DNA of 64,000 nt from Melitaea cinxia (Eukaryota > Arthropoda > Insecta > Lepidoptera > Nymphalidae), in contig NC_059399.1 of assembly GCF_905220565.1 (NCBI RefSeq), positions 14,376,501 through 14,440,500 of the forward strand, in the 5' to 3' direction. Under the pieces are notes generated by a model. That model saw only the letters and a list, made by a program, of their open reading frames with translations. It had not been told where the DNA came from and made no database searches. Position 1 is the stretch's first letter; each line of letters starts with the position of its first letter. Made by a program: the position numbers and the translations under genes. Shown here piece after piece: positions 38,901-45,052 of this stretch.

Positions 38901-41900
38901 GACGCATAGGCCAATCGAGTGGACGAGAGATAAATAAAAGTATATAATAAGCGTAACGGGACAATGGGCGTAACCGGACAATGGGTTATATTTTTTCGTG
39001 CATGCAGCCGGCGTACATCGATTTATTAGACGTTGTCACGTAAAAAATAGAATTTAACCACGCACAAAATTTCGGATCACTTACTGAGTATAAAATCACA
39101 AAATGTTGTCAAATTCAGAAGGAACGGTTCACGCGCCATCTTGAAAAACCGTTTTTGTCGGAAGCTATGCACTTTAGGACAAAAGTTATTGAAACAATTA
39201 TTATAGAGAATAAAATTTCGCATCTTTTGTTTCTTGTAAACTTTTTTGTACAATTTACCGTTTACGATTTATGACCCATTTAATGAACCGGCTTTCTATC
39301 TCCAATAACTCGTAAAACTATCTAGATATACAAATCACAGCCAAATATATGTATAAATATTTTTCAATACCTAAAAAATCTAATATCCATAATCAACTTA
39401 AGGTGAAATATCCGAAACTATTGTATAAATAATCCAATACTTTCATATCCTTAACCATGATTAAAACTGGTACTGTCTTATTTATTCGAACATATTTTAT
39501 TTAGTTTTATAAATCACTAACTGTGCTACACGGTTTCTTCCGCGTTAATTTGAGGAAAAAGGTACTAAAATACTATATAACCTATACAGCCTTCCTTGGT
39601 AAATGGACAGCATCCGACAGTTAAAAAGTTTTTGATTCATTTATTTATTTATTTATTTAACAATTTATGTACACTAGGAAAGCAAAAGGAAATAGCTCTT
39701 ATAAACAATGCTGGTACAAAGGCACTACTTATCCCATGATGGAATCTCTTCCAGTAGTCCTGCTACAGGAAACTTATAAAACAGTCGCAAAATTAGCGTG
39801 TACAATCTAAACATATAGATAATAAAAATATAATATAAATACATAATTATACAATATATAAATAAATACATAATAATTTATTTTTTACCATTATTTTTTG
39901 TTACTTTATTATGTTTATTTTTTTCATTATTCTTTGTTACCATCTAATTCTACTATATTTATGAGATATTTCTATTCGCATAAATTATATCTTAAAGATG
40001 TAGTTTATTAATTGAGGAGAAAAAGGTCTTAATGGCCTATTCTACCTTACGTGTCACAGTCTACTTTTTTTGGTCATCCGTCAAATAACTTCATCCACAA
40101 TTGGTGAAATAAGCCCTAAGAGAATTACATATAAACAAATAAAAAATAACAACAGGATTAAAAACGATTCTTTGTTAAAATTCTGCAAAGTATTATTTAA
40201 TACTATTCAAACAAATGTTTGTATTATTTTGATTTCATTAGATTATTTATTTACCATGTGTTATTTACTTTCATTAGATACTTTCTATTGTACTCATTGT
40301 TGGCATTTAATCTATTCAGTATGATAGCATTAAATACATCTAGTGTGTATTTAACTCGCAAAATAACATTAAAGAAAGACAATCTGCACTAATTTAGAAA
40401 ATTAAAAAACTACCAATATCTTAAATATCTAAACTAATAAAAGATGAGCAAAAGAATTTGCAGAATAGTGGAAAGGAACGCTTGAAGTTGTAAAATAATA
40501 TGCAAGGATAATATCATAAAAGCCTTATTGATAAAGCTTCATACATATATTTGTTTAACAAGTAGTATCTAAATATAATTCATGAGTTCTACCATAATAA
40601 TAAAAAAACAATTATTAAAATAAAATCAAAAATAAACACAAGTTTAATAGTATATCAAAACCAAAAACCTAACTAAGACACTAGTCTCTTATACTAATAT
40701 GATAAATGTAGCACCTGACTTCATATTTTAAAATCTGTCAAATCATTCAGCCTAAGAAGTATGCCAATAACAACACACTCCACAAACATAACCAACCCTC
40801 TTCTACCTCATTTGCATTAAAAAAAAAATACAGTCGAATTGAGAACCTCCTCCTTTTTTGGAAGTCGGTTAAAAAATATCTATCAGTGCAGGGAGCCTCT
40901 ATCATAAAAAGTAATGGCAATGTTAAAATAATCCGTATATACAAATGAATCATAAATACAAATGTATTCAAACTTCTAAAAATGCTAATTAAGTATATTA
41001 AAATGTACTCACTCAGGACTGCAATTTGGTGACTCGGCAAATTGATGCCCAAGCCTTATTTCCGGTGGGTCTTCGGAATACTCCGGTAAAATATTCTTGC
41101 ACTGCATAAGATCTACCATCTGATGACCCCATAGCTGATCGAAACCTTGTTTTGTTACACTCAAATTATTCATTTGTTGAGTCACACCATATAGATTATG
41201 AGTCGGAAATTGTTTAGCAATATTTTGGTTTACTTGCATTTGTTGTTGAGGACTCAAATTTTTATACGGCATTGGTGGATATCTACTTTGCATGTTAGAA
41301 TTTGAAGGAGCACTTGTACCACTTGCAGACCCAGGGGCATGACCTAACATTGGCCCACTTTGTAAGCCTGGTTTCCCAGCTGACATGTTTGGTGGACTAG
41401 AAATATAACCTTGTTGTTCTGTAGGTCCATTATTTATTTGATTGTGTAGCTGGTTTGTAATAGGCGGTCTGGGATTAAGGTTAGCTGGCAAAGATGACGG
41501 TCCACTAGGTAATCCTTTTGGAGGTCCCATCTGACCATGTTCTGATGTAATACCCATTTGGTTATGTGTTGACATTAGTGGCCCCATCGGGTTACGTGTT
41601 GATGTTGGTGGACCCATTTGACTGGGTATTGATGTTGGTGGACCCATTTGACCAGATATTGATGTTGGTGGACCCATTTGACCGGGAATTGATGTTGGTG
41701 GACCCATTTGGCCAGGTATTGATGTTGATGGACCCATCTGGCCATGTGCTGATGTTGGAGGGCCCATTTGAGCATGTGCTGACGTTGAAGGCAACATCTG
41801 ACCATGTACTGATGTTGGTGCTCTCGTTTGCACATGCATTGATGTTGGTGGTCCCAACATAGTGGGCCCATTTATTGCATTATTTCTTGATGGAGCTACC

Positions 41901-42637
41901 GGAGGACCAGACACAGGTGGCCTGGGAATATTAGGTGCACCTGACATTGGTATGATACCAGGAGGTCCAGTTGTTAGTGGACTGTTTCTAAGATCACTGT
42001 GTGGATGTCCGCTTAGTGGAAAATTTGGCTGATTAAAATTTGGTGGTACAGATGTTGGTGGTAGCCGTTGATTACCTCCAAATGCCGGATTTATTGGTCC
42101 TGGTCCATAGTTAGAACTTGTAGGAGGCAGGTTTTTTGATGGAGTTGGACTAAAAGAACTAGATTTAGGAGGAAAATTGTTTACATTTCCTACTGGCCCA
42201 GATGTTGGTCCATTCATAAAAGGTTGGTCATATTGACTAGAAGGAATTAAAGGTGGAGCATTGTTGTTTATTTGAGGCTGCTTGGCATCAGGAGGGAAAA
42301 GTGATGATGATGCAGTAGATGCAATGGGGACTCCTGAGTTCAGTGGAATGTTTTGGATAGAATTTTGATTTACTGTAGGTTTAACTGATGATCTCATGGG
42401 CGAAGATTGTAAGCTTGTTTGTGGAGTAGAAACCCCTGGATGATTGAAAGCTGGCGAACTGTTTGCACTTTGATTGTAATGATTTGTTTGACTATTAAAT
42501 CCTGTTATTGGTCCTGGGTTAAAATTTCCATCTTGTTTCTTAGGCCCAGGGACTTGGCTCGGAGGAATTTGATTATACTGTTGCATTGAAGGTTGAGATG
42601 CAGGAAAACTGTTATATTGATTTGGTATGTGAGCCAT
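11293..42637 (-). CDS. Sec24AB: COPII coat cargo-selection subunit Sec24 (A/B type), 15 coding exons
   Basis: Sec24 forms the inner COPII coat with Sec23 and binds cargo sorting signals at ER exit sites. Coding exons, in order on the minus strand: 42637-41013, 29695-29593, 26886-26760, 25663-25476, 25088-24935, 24345-24188, 23514-23441, 23138-22987, 20902-20749, 20493-20318, 20044-19934, 14695-14511, 13383-13151, 12434-12198 and 11404-11293 (TGA at 11295-11293). Total 3789 nt, 1262 residues; every junction has GT/AG ends and matching phase. The domain order is the family's: disordered Pro/Gln-rich N-terminus (1-541), zinc finger (Cys 589, 592, 610, 613), trunk, beta-sandwich, helical and gelsolin-like domains, and the C-terminal segment EDRVESAFSYYEFL. 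The zinc-finger stretch RTYINPF and the beta-sandwich stretch HTFHGNFFVRSTDLLSL resemble the vertebrate A/B class more than C/D. Introns hold about 27 kb of mostly transposon sequence. Confidence 0.96.
12459..12650 (+). repeat. Short dispersed repeat ('atcgggcgaggc' family)
   Basis: Same core as 1650-1836. Starts about 25 nt upstream of the Sec24 exon 14 acceptor. Confidence 0.55.
13151..14695 (-). CDS. Sec24AB: Sec24 coding exons 12-13: helical domain with an Asp/His repeat
   Basis: Exons 14695-14511 and 13383-13151. Exon 12 encodes AVDRCATASMSEAKEALINA and ends PLYILALLKR; exon 13 begins KAFRTGTSTRLDERV. Both match the Sec24 helical domain. In exon 13, after AVHPDLYAIHALRDH, the usual charged loop is replaced by alternating Asp and His with some Ser and Arg (near 13195-13250), encoded by repeated GACCAC. 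Exon 13 then rejoins the family at LQLSAER. The intron between the two exons contains decayed partial copies of the end of exon 12. Confidence 0.93.
13680..14260. repeat. CGTCA-rich repeats with two decayed copies of the end of Sec24 exon 12
   Basis: Runs of (T)GTCACGTCA alternate with sequence that on the minus strand mimics the exon 12 end. One copy at about 13985-14052 reads YAPLTLLLLLFYILALLKR and keeps a GTGAGT donor; another at about 13832-13895 reads LVTLRLLPLF and is broken. A further relative without the exon part is at 11770-11950. Confidence 0.6.
14305..14485 (-). repeat. Short dispersed repeat ('atcgggcgaggc' family)
   Basis: Reverse copy; its end 'taaagaagttttactt' is about 25 nt from the Sec24 exon 12 donor. 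Confidence 0.55.
15830..16115 (+). mobile_element. tRNA-derived SINE copy
   Basis: Decayed head, B box GGTTCGATTCC, then the same body as 6404-6747 through 'agaggcctatggg'. Confidence 0.65.
16486..18448. repeat. Minisatellite, 8-bp unit TTGGCGTR, ~245 copies, with 343-bp higher-order repeat
   Basis: The unit is TTGGCG followed by TG, TA, CA or CG. Because 8 is prime to 3, all three frames on a strand read the same 8-residue cycle, and since the unit lacks stops this yields very long open frames on both strands; none is coding. A marker variant (GACGTGTAGCATGTTGGAG) occurs at 16784, 17127 and 17822. Blocks 16784-17126 and 17127-17469 are nearly identical (343 bp) for at least 200 bp, and a third block from 17822 is a related version. 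Lies in Sec24 intron 11. Confidence 0.9.
18755..18900 (+). mobile_element. RTE-tailed non-autonomous retroposon, 5' fragment
   Basis: Family lines 'cccctatcttcccgtgagtg', 'ggcgactaagagataaca', 'aaagccgaccggtggcggga'; broken off after 'catccaactgctg'. Confidence 0.6.
19934..20902 (-). CDS. Sec24AB: Sec24 coding exons 9-11: end of trunk and beta-sandwich
   Basis: Exons 20902-20749, 20493-20318 and 20044-19934. Sequence includes SGMSKFSAGTVYHIPLF, YLTRKIGFEAVMRVRCT, HTFHGNFFVRSTDLLSL and GERRIRVHTLALP, which run from the last trunk strand into the beta-sandwich. Only about 7 nt separate the exon 10 donor (20318/20317) from the simple-repeat tail of an antisense RTE-type retroposon fragment. Confidence 0.95.
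20240..20310 (+). mobile_element. 3' tip of an RTE-type retroposon against the Sec24 exon 10 donor
   Basis: 'cataggcctccacaagtcac', 'agtggactgtgataggctga', then (GAT)n. Antisense to Sec24; the tail stops about 7 nt from the donor 20318/20317. Confidence 0.65.
21020..21165 (-). mobile_element. 5' part of a tRNA-derived SINE
   Basis: Reverse-strand head with GGATCGAACCC (B box complement) and 'gccgctataccaacgcgtcg', plus the first part of the body. Confidence 0.6.
22279..22848 (-). mobile_element. Near full-length AACCGACTTC repeat, reverse orientation
   Basis: Reads TTTTAACCGACTTCC at the left and GAAGTCGGTTTTTTTTCG at the right, with the internal subrepeats in reverse. Lies in Sec24 intron 8. 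Confidence 0.6.
22987..25663 (-). CDS. Sec24AB: Sec24 coding exons 4-8: trunk domain
   Basis: Exons 25663-25476, 25088-24935, 24345-24188, 23514-23441 and 23138-22987. They encode the von Willebrand-like trunk that contacts Sec23 and Sar1: APSEYMLRPPQPAVYLFLLD, then QLPGDARTQIGFICYD, then DIFLPSPESLLVNL, then TGGRITVFQTCLPNIG, and ATDFYKRLALDCSGAQVAVD. Phases at the successive junctions are 0, 1, 0, 2 and 1. The introns are 387 to 926 bases long and carry repeat ends lying unusually close to the donors of exons 4, 5 and 6. Confidence 0.95.
23545..23775 (-). mobile_element. Helitron-like repeat, diverged
   Basis: Begins 'ctagcaaaccgccccggctt' and ends in an AT-rich stretch after 'agacagcgcgaagcgacttt'. 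About 30 nt upstream of Sec24 exon 7. Confidence 0.4.
23985..24170 (+). mobile_element. 3' part of a tRNA-derived SINE next to the Sec24 exon 6 donor
   Basis: Body and 3' end ('tggggaaagaggcctatgcc', 'ggatattacaggctaaagc'). Antisense to Sec24, its end about 18 nt from the exon 6 donor (24188/24187). Confidence 0.6.
24745..24915 (-). repeat. Short dispersed repeat ('atcgggcgaggc' family)
   Basis: Reverse copy; its end 'taaagaagtcttactg' is about 20 nt from the Sec24 exon 5 donor, with the same end facing as in 14305-14485. Confidence 0.55.
25330..25455 (+). mobile_element. 3' end of a retroposon next to the Sec24 exon 4 donor
   Basis: 'gcatctataggcttagtaga', 'ctcaccatcaggtagcctgt', 'tagttgtataaaaaaaag'. 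Related ends occur at 11880-11995 and 14180-14325. Antisense to Sec24, its A-rich end about 20 nt from the donor 25476/25475. Confidence 0.5.
25914..26500. mobile_element. Non-autonomous DNA transposon, ~587 bp, with ~36-bp inverted ends
   Basis: Left end GGAGGTATAGTTCGCGTCAT; right end, in reverse, GGAGTATAGTTCGCGTCATT; both continue with TAAAAA and AACGCTG. Lies in Sec24 intron 3. No frame of note. Confidence 0.55.
26760..26886 (-). CDS. Sec24AB: Sec24 coding exon 3: zinc finger
   Basis: Forty-two codons between TCACAG|CAT (26887/26886) and GAAT|GTAAGT (26760/26759). It holds the four-Cys zinc finger CRAC...CNLC (residues 589, 592, 610, 613), which in COPII structures stabilises the coat subunit. 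Fully conserved pattern CxxC-17-CxxC. Confidence 0.95.
27074..27333 (+). mobile_element. Helitron-like non-autonomous element
   Basis: 'aaactcgagaacggttggac' near the 5' end, 'gatacgaagttcgccgggtc' and terminal CAGCTAGT. Confidence 0.6.
27466..27955 (+). mobile_element. RTE-clade LINE fragment: RT C-terminal 148 codons, intact frame
   Basis: Encodes FEQCVLPVLTYGAETWTL, KVAQRAMERAMLGVSLKDR, GRPPARWTDDLRKIAG and ends GEAYVQQWTAIG at TGA 27948-27950. The 3' end reads TGTGTGTG rather than TGA repeats. It is 5'-truncated in Sec24 intron 2, in the orientation opposite to Sec24. Confidence 0.8.
27975..28200 (+). mobile_element. 3' part of a tRNA-derived SINE
   Basis: Body lines 'gatagcgatcgttactcata' and 'cagcgtggtggattaaactcc', directly after the RTE fragment 27466-27955. 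Confidence 0.6.
28505..28803 (-). mobile_element. RTE-tailed non-autonomous retroposon
   Basis: Reads in reverse from 'cagcctatcgcagtccactg' (the RTE 3' end) to 'acccacgggaagagaggtgg' (the 5' head). Lies in Sec24 intron 2. Confidence 0.7.
29593..29695 (-). CDS. Sec24AB: Sec24 coding exon 2 (pre-zinc-finger linker)
   Basis: Thirty-four codons between TTCAG|G (29696/29695) and AAT|GTAAGT (29593/29592). It encodes IFRCTVNRIPENNSLL then KSRLPLGILIHPFKDLN, the conserved stretch before the Sec24 zinc finger. The first base completes the Glu codon of exon 1. It is too short to be noticed as an isolated frame. Confidence 0.93.
29790..29905 (-). mobile_element. 3' fragment of an RTE-tailed retroposon
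   Basis: From (atc)n and 'cagcctattgcagtccacag' to 'accacgctgggcaagc'; ends about 95 nt upstream of Sec24 exon 2. Confidence 0.6.
30310..30600 (-). mobile_element. RTE-tailed non-autonomous retroposon
   Basis: Long copy with 'caggcgggttggtgaccgca', 'tgcccgtcttcggcctgtgt', 'gttatcccgccaccggtcgg'. Lies in Sec24 intron 1. Confidence 0.7.
30891..31083 (-). mobile_element. Helitron-like non-autonomous element
   Basis: Reverse: 'ctagctgaccccgcaaacgt' at the left, 'cgacacgag'-type 5' end at the right. A poly-C run lies at 30947-30960. A second fragment of the same family (31083-31230) follows immediately. Confidence 0.6.
31247..31854 (+). mobile_element. Helitron-like element, interrupted
   Basis: 5' half 'aaacgcgctaatctcaggaa' with 'tggtccgattt', 3' half 'acgcggacgaagtcgcaggc' ending CTAGT. 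The RTE-tailed copy 31469-31795 lies between. Confidence 0.55.
31469..31795 (-). mobile_element. RTE-tailed retroposon inside a Helitron-like copy
   Basis: Full-length type copy with (atc)n at its left end and the head 'gggaagagagggggtggcta' at the right. It splits 31247-31854. Confidence 0.7.
32557..32800 (-). mobile_element. Helitron-like repeat with 'tagctgtgcccgcg' end
   Basis: Begins 'tagctgtgcccgcgacttc' and includes 'agattagccggaacaaacag' and a run of cagacagacaaacagac. A copy in the other orientation is at 46905-47190. Confidence 0.5.
32899..32968. repeat. (AT)n microsatellite
   Basis: About 35 AT units in Sec24 intron 1, 110 nt left of the Pogo-like transposon. Confidence 0.9.
33645..33955 (-). 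mobile_element. RTE-tailed retroposon nested in the Pogo-like transposon
   Basis: Same lines as 30310-30600 with several deletions; ends 'gggaagagagggggtgttta'. Confidence 0.65.
34063..35095 (-). mobile_element. Repeat with 'tagctgtgcycgcg' end, split by a LINE
   Basis: Left part 34063-34290 and right part 34986-35095 match the uninterrupted copy 32557-32800 ('aatttctaaaataaaagtag', 'cagacagacaaaaatt', 'tattttggtatatgta'). Helitron-like by its CTAG terminus. Confidence 0.5.
34294..34985 (-). mobile_element. Jockey-like non-LTR LINE, 3' fragment (RT C-terminus)
   Basis: Open frame on the minus strand from about 34985 to 34473: ALIRSQLEYNAVVWSTHEVK, then KFTRFLYHRLYG and ELALATYILKLFRVIVNN, typical of the end of a Jockey/CR1-group reverse transcriptase, followed by a 3' UTR. 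It is 5'-truncated and inserted into the CTAGT-type repeat 34063-35095. Confidence 0.7.
35175..35273 (-). pseudogene. First exon remnant of a Pogo-like transposase
   Basis: Thirty-three codons from ATG 35273 to a donor at 35175/35174, phase 0. Basic region IRKKKEKR followed by TYTKEDL, the start of a psq helix-turn-helix. No DDE/DDD domain follows in this window. Confidence 0.45.
36850..37045. repeat. Repeat with 'gacgaacaaa' motifs
   Basis: Homologous, in opposite orientation, to 44440-44760: shared 'agtggtc[a/g]a[a/c]caaac', 'gacaaaaataaa', 'gtttaat', 'ttcgaacaataac', 'acgacgaacaaat'. No frame. Confidence 0.45.
37222..37836 (+). mobile_element. Full-length AACCGACTTC repeat
   Basis: Closest match to 22-636 along its whole length, about 615 bp. 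Lies in Sec24 intron 1. Confidence 0.6.
38003..38305 (-). mobile_element. Helitron-like repeat, diverged
   Basis: Starts 'actagctgacgacttcttcc' and ends in 'gagattaacgtgcacaaaca' and 'tttttattatatgtac', a tail also seen at 4610-4705. Confidence 0.4.
38325..38485 (-). mobile_element. 5' part of a tRNA-derived SINE
   Basis: Reverse-strand head: 'gggatcgaacccgcgaccgc' and 'gaccgctgcgccaatgcgtc'. Confidence 0.6.
38486..40820. other. Central part of Sec24 intron 1, nothing coding
   Basis: AT-rich with poly-T (38718-38740) and a block 38955-39110 ('aacgggacaatgggcgtaac', 'ccggcgtacatcg') that looks repeat-derived but was not matched inside the window. Confidence 0.4.
40821..40876 (+). mobile_element. 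3' tip of the AACCGACTTC repeat
   Basis: Only the last ~55 bp (gagaacctcctcc... GGAAGTCGGTTA) remain, 140 nt downstream of the Sec24 exon 1 donor. Confidence 0.5.
41013..42637 (-). CDS. Sec24AB: Sec24 coding exon 1: disordered N-terminal region with decapeptide repeats
   Basis: One long exon of 541 codons plus 2 nt, ending at donor CTGA|GTGAGT (41013/41012). The start ATG (42637) sits in a good context (AAGCCATGG) 11 nt after a splice acceptor (TTTCCAG|ATTG at 42649/42648), so the 5' UTR is split. The product is rich in Pro, Gln, Ser, Asn and Gly and lacks any folded domain, as in other Sec24 N-termini. About eleven imperfect copies of a ten-residue unit (consensus MGPPTSIPGQ) fall near 41550-41860. 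The last ~30 residues (LMQCKNILPEY...) are the conserved lead-in to the core. Confidence 0.93.
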
Positions 42638-42835
42638 GGCTTGTCAATCTGGAAAATTATATAAATATTTTATATTTTATTGTAGCATCGTTTTATTGCA
42701 GTATTGTTATTCTTTAGACTAAAATCAAGTTGCGATCTGTTTGTATTGCGATGATAAACTTGATATCAAAAATGATGTTTAATTAATGCTAATTCACTAA
42801 GAATGACGGAAGGGCAAACGAAGTTTTGGACTTAC

Positions 42836-43010
42836 CGCTGGCAGGACGATGTTAAAACACAAAAAAACTTTAAGCACACGTCTGCGTTGTTATATCATTC
42901 TCACTTATTGTCACAGAACGATGGAATAACTTTGTAGAATAAATCTGGGAAGAAAAATACGACCCTGACTTACGTGGCTGAGCGATTTTGGGCGCCCTCT
43001 ACTGGTGACA
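42836..43010 (-). promoter_or_regulatory. Sec24 5' noncoding exon and proximal promoter
   Basis: A strong donor (CAGCG|GTAAGT at 42836/42835) lies 187 nt before the acceptor at 42648 that precedes the Sec24 ATG, so a noncoding first exon probably ends at 42836. Upstream, on the minus strand, GCCACGT (42972-42978) matches the core bound by CrebA/XBP1-type bZIP factors that activate secretory-pathway genes in insects. No TATA box is evident. The transcription start is not resolved. Confidence 0.45.
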
Positions 43011-43138
43011 AGGATTGATTTTTGACTTTGGACGTCAAATCAAATGCGTTTTGATAGTGCTTGTAATGAGTAATAGTATTTTTAATACTTCAGAAATTAA
43101 AAGAATTAAAATATATTGTTAGCATAATATCGATTATT

Positions 43139-43247
43139 TTAATACGTTTCGTGACGTCGTGCAACAGTGTTAATAAAAATAGTTCCCTACAGGCTAATAC
43201 GTTTTGTAACGTCATGCAACAACGTCAATAAAAGCAGTCCCTACCCG
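43139..43247 (+). repeat. 55-bp imperfect tandem duplication
   Basis: Two units share 'aatacgttt[c/t]gt[g/a]acgtc[g/a]tgcaac' and 'aataaaa...agt...ccctac'. Located 150-260 nt upstream of the Sec24 promoter region; each unit contains an ACGTC core. Confidence 0.6.
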
Positions 43248-44439
43248 TTCAGAGGGCTCTTTTGCTTTTCGGCTTTCGGAACGATAGGTCGTTGTTTCAT
43301 GACGAGTGCTTTGATCATTTTTATATTCAAAGTAACGGTTGTTTGCTTGGTTAATTTAAATTGTAATTCTCGGTCATTATTTTCGATTAAGTTAGTGGTT
43401 AAGGTTAATTTTTGTGATAATTGTTATATTTGTAAAAATGAGTAATAAATAGAAGTTAAGTGTTCGGTTTTCTGTCTTTTTTTTTTAAATAAATAAGTTT
43501 GTTTCTCCTAAAAATATTATTAAGTAAAATAAGGTAAACTTTAAGTTGGAAAGAACCTAGAATATAGTGTAGTATATTACTTTTATTGTATACGAAGTAG
43601 AGTATTAATTTTTTATGACACGTGTTTTTAAAACAAAGTAGTACAAATACAATAAAAGTAGATGAAAGAAAACCGTCTCTTCGTATGTTAGTGTTCGTAA
43701 AAACGTGTTTATAAAAGTGTCGTTGTAATCAGAAATTTAAGTTATACTCTATCCATTTGTTTATTTCACGGCATAAAACAACACGGAGCGGAGTAGCAAT
43801 AGCAATGTACAGGCGTTCCCCTCAGTCAAAGTATAAGTCCAAGTGGTCTTACGCGTGCTACGCGTACAAAACTAATTGCATTATAAAACTAGTTGCAGGC
43901 TGCAGCCGCACTGATCACTAGACTAAATCTAGTTGCGCGATTGAATCAACGTCCTTCAAAATAGCTGTTCTGTTTTTTGATACAAAAAGAGATCTGCCAC
44001 GTAAAATTTACTAAAAGATGTCGTTACCTTTCATATGTATGTATGTAAGTATTTTAATTACATTATTATGTGTACTTCTTTTAAACCTTTTTTAAACTTA
44101 AAAATTACAAAAGTTATCGGTCGTGTTGTTTCGGATTTGCTTACCAACACAGGCCGCTCGCCCTCGTACAATATGCGAATCGGTCGAGCGATTGATCCGA
44201 GTCTATTTCCGAGAAGTTGCTGTCACCGAGCGATAGTGTTGTTACCGGTTTGTTTGTAGATAGTAATCGATAAAAACGGCAAAGGCAGAAGAGGAGAGAG
44301 AATATTTGAGATTCTGATTTATTTATAATATAATATTGCGAACTTAATTTTAATATATAGTTTTATAATAAAATTGCATTAAATTAAATATAATACAATA
44401 TTTACGACTGGCGGCTGAAAGCTATTTTTACTATTTTTT

Positions 44440-44760
44440 ATAAACAAATCGTTTGTTCGTCGTTTGTTATTATTTGTTCGTTAAAATTACCATTTGTTCG
44501 ATTGATGTTTATTTTTAAAAAATTAAATAAATTTACTCTTATAAATTGGCGCAACATAAAATTTTACTACTTTTTTAAAAATATTTGTTCGTCGTTTTTT
44601 CGTTATTGTTCGAATGTAAAAACTGTTTGTCCGTCTTTTATTAATTTATTATTAATTAAACAAATGTCCACCTTAATTTTTATTTTTGTCGTTCAAATTA
44701 ATTAATTTTTATTAATTATTGTTTGTTCGACCACTGTTGATGAATGTTCGATTATAAAAA
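44440..44760. repeat. Repeat with 'gtttgttcgtc' motifs
   Basis: Counterpart of 36850-37045; longer, with the TTTGTTCG motif recurring several times. Confidence 0.45.
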
Positions 44761-45052
44761 CAATTAAATTCTTAATTATTATTTGAAAAATCAATTTGTG
44801 TATTGAAACATCGTTGCGTGACCTCTCTGGCGCTTCGGAAGGTGCAGCCCCTTTGCCCTTGCGTAACAAAATACGTAGCTTCATCTTAGGGGTGCCTTAT
44901 TAAAAAGTTGATTTAATAAACTATAGTTGCATAGACTTAAGGTTAGTACTAAATATGATTTAAAAAACTTACGTTTCTACACCCTCATACATATTACAGC
45001 CGGCTGATATATATTTTTTTTTAGATAAATAAATACATATATATCACACCCA

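Noticed and set aside
41566..41862. 98-residue frames with LMLVDPF or QHQYMVKW repeats
   Set aside because: Out-of-frame and antisense readings of the Sec24 decapeptide repeat.
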